DNA of 64,000 bases from CAYJEQ01 sp964369235 (GCA_964369235.1 CAYJEQ010000001.1:1-64000), one strand, 5' to 3'; numbered from the stretch's first letter, positions 23,960 through 32,234 are shown. The notes: generated by a model from the sequence alone, not told the origin. Program-made: numbers and translations.

Positions 23960-25345
23960 ATGAATAATAATCTAGAGAAATTAAATGATATGCCAGTGTC
24001 TAAGGCTGTAATTAGTAATGCCCTACCTGCTATGATAGCTATGATAATGGTACTGGTGTATAATATAGCCGATCTATTTTTTGTAGGGCAAACAGGAGAT
24101 CCCCTACAGGTGGCAGCAGTATCTATGGCAATGCCTATATTTATGGTGTTTATGGCTGTAGGGAATATTTTTGGTATAGGTGGAACATCTTTTCTATCAA
24201 GAAGTTTAGGTAGTGGCAATGGTGATAGAGCAAAGAAGATATCATCATTCTGCTTTTGGTCTTGTTTAGTTTTAGGTGTAGCTTTATCTATTGGTATCTA
24301 CTTAGGAATAGATAGTGTACTTACCATTCTTGGGGCTAGTCCAGAAATATGGGATATGGTTAAGAATTATCTTAGCATTTTATGTATTAGTGGGCCCTTT
24401 ATATTAATATCCACCTGTTTTTCTAACCTATTAAGAGGAGAAGGTCAGGCTGGTAAAGCTATGGTAGGTATGCTTATTGGTAACCTAGTGAATATTATTT
24501 TAGATCCAATATTTATTCTAGTTCTTGATCTAGGGGTAGAAGGTGCAGCTATAGCAACAGTAATTGGTAATATCAGTGGTGGGGTATATTATCTTTTATA
24601 CCTATTAAAAGGTAAAACCTCCCTTAGCATTAATATTAAAGACTTCTCAGCTTCAGAGGGTATATTTGTAAATGTAATGCTAATTGGCGTTCCAGCGTCC
24701 TTATCTACAATTCTAATGAGTACATCACAGATAATATTAAACGGGTTAATGGCTAGTTATGGTGACTTAGCTTTGGCTGGTATAGGTGTAGCAATGAAGG
24801 TAACTATGATTACTGGTATGATTTGTATAGGTCTAGGTCAGGGGATACAGCCACTGCTAGGTTATGCTGTAGGGGCGCAAAACAAAAAGCGATATAATGA
24901 TATTATGAAATTTTCTATGATTTTTGCTTTTTCTTTAAGTGCTGTGTTGACACTTGCTTGCTATCTAGGACTTGAGCAGATTATCGGTGGCTTTTTAACC
25001 GATTCAGCAGCTTATGATTATGCTTATTCCTTTGCACAGGTACTGCTATCTACCAGCTTACTTTTTGGTATGTTATTTGTATTATCTAATGCCCTGCAGG
25101 CAGCTGGTGCTGCTACAGCATCACTAATATTAAATGTAAGTCGTCAAGGTCTAGTATACATTCCTATGATTTATATACTAAATAGTACCTTTGGGGTCAA
25201 TGGTCTGGTATTTGCACAGCCTGTGGCAGATATAGTATCCTTCGTAATGGCAATTATTATGTATGTTATAGTTATAAAGAAGGTGTTTCCAAACAAATCA
25301 CAAGAAATGATTAATGGTGAGGGAATAAAGCCAGAAATAGCATAG
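23960..25345 (+). CDS. MATE family multidrug/cation antiporter
   Basis: 461 residues from the ATG at 23960; RBS GAGGAAGGA. Twelve membrane segments in two similar halves. The start SKAVISNALPAMIAMIMVLVYNIADLFFVGQTGD and FGIGGTSFLSRSLGSG are typical of the DinF/MepA branch, and NLVNIILDPIFI is the conserved fifth-sixth helix region. It probably exports cationic compounds using a Na+ or H+ gradient. Co-transcribed with marR, 69 bp apart. The substrate cannot be predicted. Confidence 0.92.
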   Translation: MNNNLEKLNDMPVSKAVISNALPAMIAMIMVLVYNIADLFFVGQTGDPLQVAAVSMAMPIFMVFMAVGNIFGIGGTSFLSRSLGSGNGDRAKKISSFCFWSCLVLGVALSIGIYLGIDSVLTILGASPEIWDMVKNYLSILCISGPFILISTCFSNLLRGEGQAGKAMVGMLIGNLVNIILDPIFILVLDLGVEGAAIATVIGNISGGVYYLLYLLKGKTSLSINIKDFSASEGIFVNVMLIGVPASLSTILMSTSQIILNGLMASYGDLALAGIGVAMKVTMITGMICIGLGQGIQPLLGYAVGAQNKKRYNDIMKFSMIFAFSLSAVLTLACYLGLEQIIGGFLTDSAAYDYAYSFAQVLLSTSLLFGMLFVLSNALQAAGAATASLILNVSRQGLVYIPMIYILNSTFGVNGLVFAQPVADIVSFVMAIIMYVIVIKKVFPNKSQEMINGEGIKPEIA

Positions 25346-25397
25346 TTATAAAGATGTATTTATATTAGTGACCTTATTGGGCTTATAATAAAAGGCA

Positions 25398-25440
25398 GAA
25401 AACTTCCCCTGTTTCAAATTATGAATCAGGGGAAGTTTTC
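25398..25440. terminator. Bidirectional terminator after the MATE gene
   Basis: A perfect 14-bp stem, GAAAACTTCCCCTG with CAGGGGAAGTTTTC, around a 15-base loop, between convergent genes. Confidence 0.85.
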
Positions 25441-25468
25441 ATTTTGCTATTATATAAGAAAAAAGAGA

Positions 25469-25783
25469 TTATGGTTTAAAGCCGATACTTTGCCATGCTG
25501 CTAGTTCTCCGTTAGTACCGTATAACTTAGTTTCGCCAGTTGTAGGGTTAACTTGTAACATAAAGTCGTGTTCTGGAGCTATTTTAGATGTTCGTACAAA
25601 ATCATCTACTCCAACAAAGTTGTTTATAAAGTTAGCCATCTTTACATCAGATGTTTGCCTGGCTTTTTCCACATAGCCAAGGTACTGAGGGGCTATAACA
25701 GCTGCTAATATGGCAATTATTGCTATTACAATAATAAGTTCTATTAATGTAAAGCCTTTGTTATTGTTTCTAAAATTTATCAT
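25469..25783 (-). CDS. Type IV pilin-like protein (class III signal)
   Basis: 104 residues. The N-terminus NNNKGFTLIELIIVIAIIAILAAVIAPQYL is a textbook prepilin: cleavage after Gly before Phe, Glu at +5 and a 20-residue hydrophobic helix. The C-terminal domain is short (about 70 residues) with no cysteines. No pilus ATPase, prepilin peptidase or other pilin gene is in the window, so it must be assembled by a machine encoded elsewhere, or act as a lone pseudopilin. It has its own perfect promoter and a leader in which the ribosome site can be paired. Confidence 0.88.
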   Translation of the reverse strand: MINFRNNNKGFTLIELIIVIAIIAILAAVIAPQYLGYVEKARQTSDVKMANFINNFVGVDDFVRTSKIAPEHDFMLQVNPTTGETKLYGTNGELAAWQSIGFKP

Positions 25784-25787
25784 GTAA

Positions 25788-25799
25788 CCTCCTAAGAGG
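25788..25799 (-). promoter_or_regulatory. Hairpin sequestering the pilin ribosome binding site
   Basis: On the minus strand, CCTC-TTAG-GAGG can fold so that part of the AGGAGG is paired just upstream of the start codon. Further up the leader, a 10-bp inverted repeat (TTACAATATT at 25809-25818, AATATTGTAA at 25856-25865) brackets about 37 bases. Confidence 0.45.
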
Positions 25800-25906
25800 A
25801 TTTTGTATTACAATATTTACCTTTTCATTAGGAAGTTCTTTCTATTAATGGATTATAATATTGTAATTGCAAGAAAATTGTAACATCAAAGTTACTTTAT
25901 ACAGAA

Positions 25907-25935
25907 ATTATACCAAAGAGGGATTATTTTGTCAA
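25907..25935 (-). promoter_or_regulatory. Consensus SigA promoter of the pilin gene
   Basis: On the minus strand TTGACA (25935-25930), 17 bases, TATAAT (25912-25907). Both boxes are perfect. The leader is about 115 nt. Confidence 0.85.
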
Positions 25936-26062
25936 TATAATATACTATCAAATATATGAAAAATTATATTACATGGTTGTTTTTGTGAAATTTGTGGTGG
26001 CATTTTAGCAAATATTCAGGAATTAGCCCTGTGTAAAGTAAGTTGTAAGGTATATAGAGGGG

Positions 26063-26638
26063 TTAAGTTGTATGCTCTATAAAAATCCTAATGCCTAACA
26101 TCACAAGGATAATTCCCCCAGTAATCTGAGCTTTTTCCCTAGAGGTCGGACTAAGTTTTGTGGCTAACTTTATGGCAATATAGCATACTATAAAGGTAAT
26201 AGTACCAATAAGAGAAATGGCATAGAATATATTAACCTCCATAAGGGCAAAGCTAATGCCAATAGTAAAAGCGTCTATACTGGTGGCGATGCTTTGGGCA
26301 AAGATAGTTTTACTGGTGAGAGGTGGCTTTTTAGAAGTAGATGTAACCACTGTAAATTCTTTTAGGGATTTTATCCCTTCGCAAAGCATCTTACCACCGA
26401 TAATAGACAGTAGTATTAATGCAATCCAGTGATCAAGAAATTTTATCTGCTGGGAAAAAACCCCTCCAAGAAAATACCCAGCTAAAGGCATTAAAGCCTG
26501 AGCTAAGCCAAAGGAAAAGGCGCATTTTAATGCTGTGTTATTATAATTACAGCTATAACATAAACCATTTGCAATGGAAACGGCACAGGCGTCCATAGCA
26601 AGACCCAGAGATAATAGTATAAGGCTAGAAAAATCCAT
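26063..26638 (-). CDS. mntP: Putative manganese efflux pump MntP
   Basis: 191 residues, six membrane segments in two halves. Each half carries the family Asp motif: LAMDACAVSIANGL near the start and SIDAFTIGISFAL in the middle. Glycine-rich packing (SIIGGKMLCEGIKS) also matches MntP (DUF204). It exports Mn2+ from the cytoplasm. I looked for a yybP-ykoY manganese riboswitch in the 258-bp upstream gap and did not find its core. Confidence 0.9.
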   Translation of the reverse strand: MDFSSLILLSLGLAMDACAVSIANGLCYSCNYNNTALKCAFSFGLAQALMPLAGYFLGGVFSQQIKFLDHWIALILLSIIGGKMLCEGIKSLKEFTVVTSTSKKPPLTSKTIFAQSIATSIDAFTIGISFALMEVNIFYAISLIGTITFIVCYIAIKLATKLSPTSREKAQITGGIILVMLGIRIFIEHTT

Positions 26639-26896
26639 AGTTATCCCTTTCTGATATACTAAGAATAATGAGCTTATTAAATGTTATCTTAAATAACCTA
26701 TTAATATTATAAAATATATTAGGTAGATTATTAATAAATGTCATTATTAATGAAAATAAATACAGTTAACATAATATGAAAAAGATAAGGTAGCATAAAT
26801 TTGGTAAAAAATTATAATATATTAACATTTTCTTAAAGACTTTATACTATATTTCATGTAAAATTAATTAGAATAAGTTTAAGGTTATAGGGGGAA

Positions 26897-27778
26897 GTGT
26901 CTTTGTTTGGTTATATATGTCCATTTAAACCAGATATGCGTATGATGGAATACGATATATATAAATCATACTACTGTGGTTTATGTAAAACAATGGGCAG
27001 TGACTATGGAGTTATCTCCAGAATGACTTTAAGCTATGACTTTGCCTTTGTGGCAATATTATACTCTGCCCTTAGAGATGAGGAACAGGTTTTTAAACAT
27101 GAGAACTGTTTATTTAATCCCTTTAAAAAGAAACTATGCTGTAAAGCTCAGGAGGATATAGAGTACAGCTCGGATTTAGCTATGATAATGGTATATTATA
27201 AAATCAAAGATAATATCCAAGATGAGCTGTGGTATAAGAAGATTTTTTATTACATGGCACTGCCTTTGGCAAAATCAGCTAGAAAAAAAGCCATGAAAAA
27301 ACTCCCAGATACCGATAGGGTATTAGGAGAGTTAATGGAAAGTCAGTATAATCTAGAAAAAGAGGGATGTAGCAGTATAGATAGAGCCTGTGAGCCTACG
27401 GCTAAAGCACTAGGTATAATGCTATCAGCAATGTCAGAAGATCCTATAAAACAGCGAGTGTTAGAGCGGATGGGATATTTTTTAGGAAGATATGTATATA
27501 TGTGCGATGCACTAGATGATATAGAAGATGACCTTAAAGAAGGTAAGTACAATCCTTTCTTAACTGAATATAGTAAAGATGTAATAGAAAATGATGATAG
27601 AGAAGCAATAATAGAAAATTGTAAGGCTCAGATGTATATGAATATAGCTGAGGTAATAAAATCCTACCAACTGCTAGAGATTAAAAAGCATGGTGAGATA
27701 CTGGACAATATAATCTATCTAGGGCTTAAATCTACAGTAAATAAGTTGGAGTATAAAAGGAGCCAGCCAAAAATATAG
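26897..27778 (+). CDS. DUF5685 family protein
   Basis: 293 residues from a GTG preceded by AGGGGGAA. The opening FGYICPFKPDMRMMEYDIYKSYYCGLCKTMGSDYG is the DUF5685 hallmark, with three cysteines (CPF, YYCGLC). Further cysteines occur as NCLFNPFKKKLCC. The C-terminal half is helical with DALDDIEDDLKEGKYNPF, resembling the Asp-rich helices of prenyl synthase-like folds. No signal or membrane segment. It is followed after 37 bp by a J-domain gene, suggesting a joint role in protein quality control or metal handling. Function unknown. Confidence 0.85.
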   Translation: MSLFGYICPFKPDMRMMEYDIYKSYYCGLCKTMGSDYGVISRMTLSYDFAFVAILYSALRDEEQVFKHENCLFNPFKKKLCCKAQEDIEYSSDLAMIMVYYKIKDNIQDELWYKKIFYYMALPLAKSARKKAMKKLPDTDRVLGELMESQYNLEKEGCSSIDRACEPTAKALGIMLSAMSEDPIKQRVLERMGYFLGRYVYMCDALDDIEDDLKEGKYNPFLTEYSKDVIENDDREAIIENCKAQMYMNIAEVIKSYQLLEIKKHGEILDNIIYLGLKSTVNKLEYKRSQPKI

Positions 27779-27815
27779 TGGCATAGATGGCTTATGGAAA
27801 GGAAAGTTTGGAAAG

Positions 27816-28457
27816 ATGATGACAGATCCATATAAAGTGTTGGGAGTTTCTCCCAATAGCTCAGACGAGCAGATAAAATCAGCTTATAGGGAGCTGGCAA
27901 GAAAGTACCATCCAGACTCCTATGCAAATAATCCATTAGCTGATCTAGCTAATGAGAAGATGCAGGAGATTAACGAGGCATATGATACTGTAGTTAATCA
28001 GAGAAAAAACCAAGGTAGTAGTCAAGGTGGCTATGGAACTTCTAATAGTGGAGGCTATAATAGTTATAGCTATGGCACAGGACAGTTTGATGATGTAAGA
28101 AGATTAATATCTCAAAATAGAATTACCGAAGCCGAGGAAATCCTTGATGGAGTAAGTGGTGGCAAAAGAGATGCTGAGTGGTATTTCCTTAAAGGGAGTA
28201 TATTCTATACAAGAGGTTGGATAAATGAGGCATATAATTATTATCAGAAAGCCTCGGGAATGAATCCATCTAATCAGGAATACAGAAGAGCATTAGCTCA
28301 GCTAGACTGGCAGAGAAAAACAGCAACTCCAGCAGGTGGCACAGGATATAGAACAGGCGGTAATGTTGGGTGTAGTGGTTGTAATATATGTACTACACTA
28401 CTTTGTGCTGACTGTTGTTGTGAGTGCTTAGGCGGGGATATAATCTCCTGTTGTTAA
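27816..28457 (+). CDS. J-domain protein with TPR-like repeat and cysteine-rich tail
   Basis: 213 residues. The J domain occupies about 4-62 (DPYKVLGVSPNSSDEQIKSAYRELARKYHPDSY, with the HPD that stimulates Hsp70). A Gly/Ser/Tyr-rich linker follows, then a TPR-like pair of helices (AEWYFLKGSIFYTRGWINEAYNYYQKASGMNPS). The last 30 residues hold eleven cysteines (GCSGCNICTTLLCADCCCECLGG...CC). It lacks the DnaJ zinc-finger repeats, so it is a class C J protein. The tail could bind metal or be acylated; that is inference. It lies just behind the DUF5685 gene. Confidence 0.87.
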   Translation: MMTDPYKVLGVSPNSSDEQIKSAYRELARKYHPDSYANNPLADLANEKMQEINEAYDTVVNQRKNQGSSQGGYGTSNSGGYNSYSYGTGQFDDVRRLISQNRITEAEEILDGVSGGKRDAEWYFLKGSIFYTRGWINEAYNYYQKASGMNPSNQEYRRALAQLDWQRKTATPAGGTGYRTGGNVGCSGCNICTTLLCADCCCECLGGDIISCC

Positions 28458-28644
28458 ATAATATTAGATATATCAGGGTGTTTCCACTGCTTTGGCAAGG
28501 GAGATGCCCTGTAAAATTCTTTATGTAAACTATATCTATGTTTATGGTAGAATAGGTTAGAGGGATTTCTACCTGTTTGCTTTTAACTTTTTAGTTACAA
28601 ACTGGAAATTATATAGTATAATATCATAGAAAAGAGGTGAAACT

Positions 28645-29187
28645 GTGAGGGAAAGTAGCAAGATAGCTATTGGAGGACTTACCACTGCTGCAAGCTTAGT
28701 GTTGATGTTTATGACAGGGATAATACCTTTTTCTACATTTATGATGCCAGCTGTTGCAGGGGCACTGCTAACAGTGTTAGTAATAGAGATAGGTTTTAAT
28801 ACAGCTTTAATAGCCTATGGGGCAGTTTCACTGTTGTCCTTTATTATTGCCCCAGACAAAGAGGCTGCTATGATATTTGCAGTATTCTTTGGTTACTATC
28901 CTATTATTAAAGAAAAACTAGAAAAGATAAAAAAACCACTGTGGGAATATATAGTTAAGTTTGGGATATTTAATTTTTCAGTAGTTACTGCCTATTACAT
29001 ATCGGTGCAGATTATAGGTGTAGAACAGGTATTAGAAGATATGGGGGTAAATGTCTTTACTATAGGAACACTGATTATTTTAGGGAATATAACATTTTTA
29101 CTATATGATAGGGCACTAAGCAATATAATAACTATCTATATCTACCGAATTAGGAAAAAACTTAAAAAGAATTTTAAAAAGTATTGA
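28645..29187 (+). CDS. Unknown multi-pass membrane protein
   Basis: 180 residues from a GTG after AGAGGTGA. Five or six hydrophobic segments can be drawn (IAIGGLTTAASLVLMFMTGIIPF, MPAVAGALLTVLVIEIGF, ALIAYGAVSLLSFIIA, FAVFFGYYPIIKEKL...), ending in a very basic tail (RIRKKLKKNFKK). The layout resembles small S-component-like ECF proteins, but I see no binding motif. The stop codon lies inside the -35 of the rpsF promoter. Confidence 0.7.
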   Translation: MRESSKIAIGGLTTAASLVLMFMTGIIPFSTFMMPAVAGALLTVLVIEIGFNTALIAYGAVSLLSFIIAPDKEAAMIFAVFFGYYPIIKEKLEKIKKPLWEYIVKFGIFNFSVVTAYYISVQIIGVEQVLEDMGVNVFTIGTLIILGNITFLLYDRALSNIITIYIYRIRKKLKKNFKKY

Positions 29188-29212
29188 CAAGCAGTGGATA
29201 TATTGATATAAT
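29184..29212 (+). promoter_or_regulatory. Consensus promoter of the rpsF-ssb-rpsR operon
   Basis: TTGACA (29184-29189), 17 bases, TATAAT (29207-29212), both perfect. The TGA stop of the preceding membrane-protein gene is part of the -35 box. Confidence 0.88.
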
Positions 29213-29221
29213 CACTATGTT

Positions 29222-29290
29222 ATGGCAGTAATAGCTGACCATACAATCCTTGTCTTATGCATAGCCGTAAGACCTAAAGTCCAAAAGGAG
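29222..29290 (+). ncRNA. Probable ribosomal S6:S18 autoregulatory leader
   Basis: Between the promoter and rpsF the leader folds ATGG...CCAT and then GTCTTA...TAAGAC with GCCG in the loop. A CCG in such a loop is the known recognition feature of the S6:S18 leader that represses this operon. Exact matching to the covariance model was not possible. Confidence 0.5.
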
Positions 29291-29300
29291 GTGTAACAAA

Positions 29301-29591
29301 ATGCCAAAAACAACTGCTAACTACGAAACAGTAATTATCCTAAACACTAAAGACGGTGAAGAGGGTATCGCTAAACTTCTAGAAAAGTTTAAGAATCTAA
29401 TTAGCGAAAACGGTACAATTACCAATGTTGAAGAATGGGGCAAGAGAAGACTTGCTTACCCAATCGAGGACGAAACAGAAGGTCACTACACACTTGTAGA
29501 GTTTACTTCTGCTCCTGAGTTCCCAGCAGAGCTTGACCGTATTTACAAGATTACTGATGGCGTACTTCGTACAATGATTATTGCTAAGTAA
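29301..29591 (+). CDS. rpsF: 30S ribosomal protein S6
   Basis: 96 residues, RBS AAAGGAGGTG. Typical S6 sequence: YETVIILNTKDGEEGIAKLLEKFKNLI, GTITNVEEWGKRRLAYPIEDETEGHYTLVEF and DRIYKITDGVLRTMIIA. It binds the central domain of 16S rRNA together with S18, encoded two genes downstream. The order rpsF-ssb-rpsR is conserved in Firmicutes. The S6-S18 pair probably also binds the leader of this transcript. Confidence 0.97.
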   Translation: MPKTTANYETVIILNTKDGEEGIAKLLEKFKNLISENGTITNVEEWGKRRLAYPIEDETEGHYTLVEFTSAPEFPAELDRIYKITDGVLRTMIIAK

Positions 29592-29608
29592 TTAAAGGTG
29601 GTGTGACT

Positions 29609-30061
29609 ATGATTAATAAGGTTATACTAGTTGGAAGAATTTGCACTGATTTAGAACTAAGACAGACTCCAAGTGGTGCCTCTGTATGCTCCTTCATGGT
29701 GGCATGCAATCGCCCATACACTCCAAAAGACGGGGGAGAGCGTCAAGCTGACTTTATCCCTGTAGTTGCATGGAGAACACAGGCTGATTTTGTGTCTAAA
29801 TATTTTGCTAAAGGTAATGCAATCGGTATTGAAGGTTCTCTGCAAAGTAGATCCTATCAAGACAAAGAGGGCAATAAGAGAACTTCCTATGATGTTAATG
29901 CTGAACGCATTACATTTGTAGAGAGTAAATCTTCTGCTCAGGCAGCTCCAAGTCAACCAAAGCCAAATAATTACAATCCAGCACCAGCACAGCCTTCTAC
30001 ATTTGCCAACGGCAGTATGGAAGATTTTGCTACCATTGACGATGACGATCTACCATTTTAG
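29609..30061 (+). CDS. ssb: Single-stranded DNA-binding protein
   Basis: 150 residues from the ATG at 29609, 17 bases after the rpsF stop and behind GGTGGTG. OB fold: INKVILVGRICTDLELRQTPSGASVCSFMVACNR and FIPVVAWRTQADFVSKYFAKGNAIGIEGSLQSRSYQDKEG. A Pro/Gln-rich linker leads to the acidic tip DDDDLPF, which docks replication and repair proteins. It covers exposed single strands in replication, repair and recombination. Confidence 0.97.
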   Translation: MINKVILVGRICTDLELRQTPSGASVCSFMVACNRPYTPKDGGERQADFIPVVAWRTQADFVSKYFAKGNAIGIEGSLQSRSYQDKEGNKRTSYDVNAERITFVESKSSAQAAPSQPKPNNYNPAPAQPSTFANGSMEDFATIDDDDLPF

Positions 30062-30100
30062 TCAATCGGATTAGATTTTTTTTAGAAGGAGGATTCCATC

Positions 30101-30337
30101 ATGGAAAGAGGTTCTCGCCCAAATAGAAAAGGCAGAAAAAAAGTTTGCATGTTCTGTGCAGACAAAATCGAGAAAATCGATTACAAAGACGTTAACCGTC
30201 TAAGAAAATGCATCAGCGAAAGAGCAAAGATTGTTCCTCGCCGTGTAACAGGCACATGTGCTTACCATCAGCGTCAGCTGACAGTAGCAATCAAGCGTGC
30301 TAGACACGTTGCATTCCTACCATATGTTAGTGAATAA
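30101..30337 (+). CDS. rpsR: 30S ribosomal protein S18
   Basis: 78 residues, RBS AAGGAGGA. The start [23 protein letters not shown] contains a CMFC pair, part of the zinc-ligand set in C+ forms of S18; the further cysteines RKCISE and GTCAYHQ complete a likely site. The core [32 protein letters not shown] is typical. It is the last gene of the operon and partner of S6. Confidence 0.97.
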   Translation: MERGSRPNRKGRKKVCMFCADKIEKIDYKDVNRLRKCISERAKIVPRRVTGTCAYHQRQLTVAIKRARHVAFLPYVSE

Positions 30338-30348
30338 TTAATATAATC

Positions 30349-30379
30349 AGACTGTTTCACCTAGTGGAGCAGTCTTTTT
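30349..30379 (+). terminator. Terminator after rpsR
   Basis: A 12-bp stem (AGACTGTTTCAC with GTGGAGCAGTCT, two G-T pairs), a 3-base loop and TTTTT. Confidence 0.88.
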
Positions 30380-30425
30380 GTAATATTTTTTAATATTAAT
30401 ATTATCATATAAGGAGAGTTTTACC

Positions 30426-31088
30426 ATGCTTACAGCTGAGAAAATTAAATTTATTGAGTTTATGATGAGTGCAGATGTACTAAGATTCGGAGATTTCGTT
30501 ACTAAAAGTGGAAGAAACACACCATACTTTGTTAATACAGGTAACTATCGCACAGGTTCACAGATTAGTGCTTTAGGTGAGTTCTATGCCGATGCTATTA
30601 AAGAAGTATGTGGCAGTGAATTTGAGGCAATGTTTGGCCCAGCTTACAAGGGTATTCCACTAGCTACAACTACAGCAGGGGCACTAGCTCGTGTTCATGG
30701 TATAGACAAGCCTTATTTCTTTAACCGTAAAGAAGAAAAAGACCACGGTGAAGGTGGTTCTCTTGTAGGATATAAGCCACAGGACGGTGATAGAATTATT
30801 ATTATCGAAGATGTAATTACAGCTGGTACAGCTATTAGAGAAACTGTACCTGTACTTAAAAAAGCTGCAAATGTTACCACAGAGCATATGTTTATCTCTG
30901 TTAATCGCTGTGAAGTAGGTGCCAACGGCAAAACTACAGCAGTACAGGATGTTTATGAGGAGTTTGGAATTAAGGTTCACGCTCTAGTAACTGTAAGTGA
31001 CATACATGAGTACCTAAAGACCAAGCCAGAGTACAAAAGCGTAATGGAACATATGGAAAGATACATGGCAGAGTACTGTGTGCTTTAA
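30426..31088 (+). CDS. pyrE: Orotate phosphoribosyltransferase
   Basis: 220 residues, RBS AAGGAGAG. The PRPP-binding motif is DRIIIIEDVITAGTAIRE (about 121-138), and the catalytic-loop region PYFFNRKEEKDHGEGGSLVGY carries the family KEEKDHGEGG. It converts orotate and PRPP to OMP in pyrimidine synthesis. No other pyr gene is nearby, and no PyrR attenuator or obvious promoter was found in the 47 bp after the rpsR terminator. Confidence 0.96.
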   Translation: MLTAEKIKFIEFMMSADVLRFGDFVTKSGRNTPYFVNTGNYRTGSQISALGEFYADAIKEVCGSEFEAMFGPAYKGIPLATTTAGALARVHGIDKPYFFNRKEEKDHGEGGSLVGYKPQDGDRIIIIEDVITAGTAIRETVPVLKKAANVTTEHMFISVNRCEVGANGKTTAVQDVYEEFGIKVHALVTVSDIHEYLKTKPEYKSVMEHMERYMAEYCVL

Positions 31089-31186
31089 TTTAACACAAGT
31101 ACTTTTAGATGTAGCTTTATTTGTATAATAAATTATAATACTATCTTACAGAAGCCTTTAAGGTTATTGTAGGTGAGAGGTGAACT

Positions 31187-31327
31187 ATGATTTTATTTTG
31201 GTTGTTTTTAAGCTTTTTTATGATGTTATCATTTCTTAGTGTGCCTTTTGAGGTTGCCCTGATTATATCACCACTTATAGTTTTTGCTTTAATATATCCA
31301 AAAATAAAATCACAGGATAAAAAGTAG
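31187..31327 (+). CDS. 46-residue hydrophobic membrane protein
   Basis: A short ORF with a good RBS (GAGAGGTGA, 4 bases before ATG). It has two hydrophobic stretches, LFWLFLSFFMMLSFLSVPF and VALIISPLIVFALIYP, and a basic tail (KIKSQDKK), so it probably sits in the membrane with the C-terminus inside. It is followed by a terminator. I do not recognise the family. Confidence 0.5.
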   Translation: MILFWLFLSFFMMLSFLSVPFEVALIISPLIVFALIYPKIKSQDKK

Positions 31328-31350
31328 CCCAGTTTATTAACCCAAACAAT

Positions 31351-31399
31351 AATCCATCTACATATCCCCAGTCAGTGGCAAGGGATATATAGATGGATT
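31351..31399. terminator. Bidirectional terminator between convergent genes
   Basis: AATCCATCTACATATCCC pairs with GGGATATATAGATGGATT with one mismatch. It separates the 46-residue ORF from the minus-strand SUFU gene. Confidence 0.78.
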
Positions 31400-31433
31400 T
31401 CTTAGTATAGCCAAATAAGTAGAGATGATGGGC

Positions 31434-32060
31434 TTAGATAACAGATTTTCTACCGTAATCGGTTATGTCTGAGCCTATTTTTTTGTAAAGCTCTGGGACG
31501 GTAATCTGATCTTTAGACAGTTTTTTAAGCTCCTTGTCAGTAGCCCCTACAAGCTCTATAAAAATCGAGCTGCCGGTTTTAGATTTAATAGGTTTTACAG
31601 TGGTGTCTGCTACAGCAATAAACCCCGTAATAGGGGAGTTGCCAGATACATCTATACCAGCAGTTTGACCTGTGTAGATGTACTGATTAATATCAAAAAT
31701 TCTACCCTCGTCAAAAACTAATTTAGCAATATACTGTAGTATATCACATAGGTTAATTAGCTCTTGTTGTTCTTTTTTATCCTTACTATTTCCGTTTTTC
31801 TTTAGCTTAATGGTGTACTCTAAACCAAATCCACTAAACTCCTTATCCTTGCTTTCTTTCTCAAAAAGCTCAGTAAGGCCAAAAGTTACCAGATGCCAGT
31901 AATCCTTACCCTCAAAGATGCTTACTCCACTAAGAGGATTTTCTCCACTGTTGCCCTCATAATTAGCGCAGTGCATATGATCCTCCTGTGAAGGATATAC
32001 TCTATTAAATTCAGCTAGGATTGCGTCCCAGCCAGAAAGTAGCTCGTTATTTTTACCCAT
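31434..32060 (-). CDS. Suppressor-of-fused (SUFU) domain protein
   Basis: 208 residues from the ATG at 32060; the in-frame ATG at 32072 is inside AAGAAAGGCATGG. Bacterial SUFU signatures: FNRVYPSQEDHMHCANYEG, DYWHLVTFGLTELFEKES, SGFGLEYTIKL, QYIAKLVFDEGRIFDINQYIYTGQ and FIAVADTTVKPI. Family members in bacteria often act as immunity proteins to polymorphic toxins, but many are lone housekeeping-like genes. No toxin is next to it here, so the role is open. Confidence 0.82.
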   Translation of the reverse strand: MGKNNELLSGWDAILAEFNRVYPSQEDHMHCANYEGNSGENPLSGVSIFEGKDYWHLVTFGLTELFEKESKDKEFSGFGLEYTIKLKKNGNSKDKKEQQELINLCDILQYIAKLVFDEGRIFDINQYIYTGQTAGIDVSGNSPITGFIAVADTTVKPIKSKTGSSIFIELVGATDKELKKLSKDQITVPELYKKIGSDITDYGRKSVI

Positions 32061-32225
32061 TATTATTACCATGCCTTTCTTAGTAGGTGGCTAAACCCAC
32101 ACCATAAATATAGCTATATCATATCAAATTATGAGAGATAATACAAGTGTAGAGAATAATTCACAAAATATCACCAAAACAATGGCAGATAATGTGATTT
32201 TATACTTTATTTATAAAGATTAATA

Positions 32226-32234
32226 TGGTATAAT
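32226..32234 (+). promoter_or_regulatory. Extended -10 promoter candidate for miaB
   Basis: TGGTATAAT, an extended -10 (TGnTATAAT), with only a weak -35 (TTTATT) 17 bases upstream. It lies 135 bases before the start codon. Confidence 0.4.

Noticed and set aside
25784..25905. c-di-GMP riboswitch in the pilin leader
   Set aside because: Neither the GEMM-I nor the class II core could be found, although the leader is structured.
26639..26896. Manganese (yybP-ykoY) riboswitch upstream of mntP
   Set aside because: The conserved core sequences are not visible; only A+T-rich inverted repeats are present.
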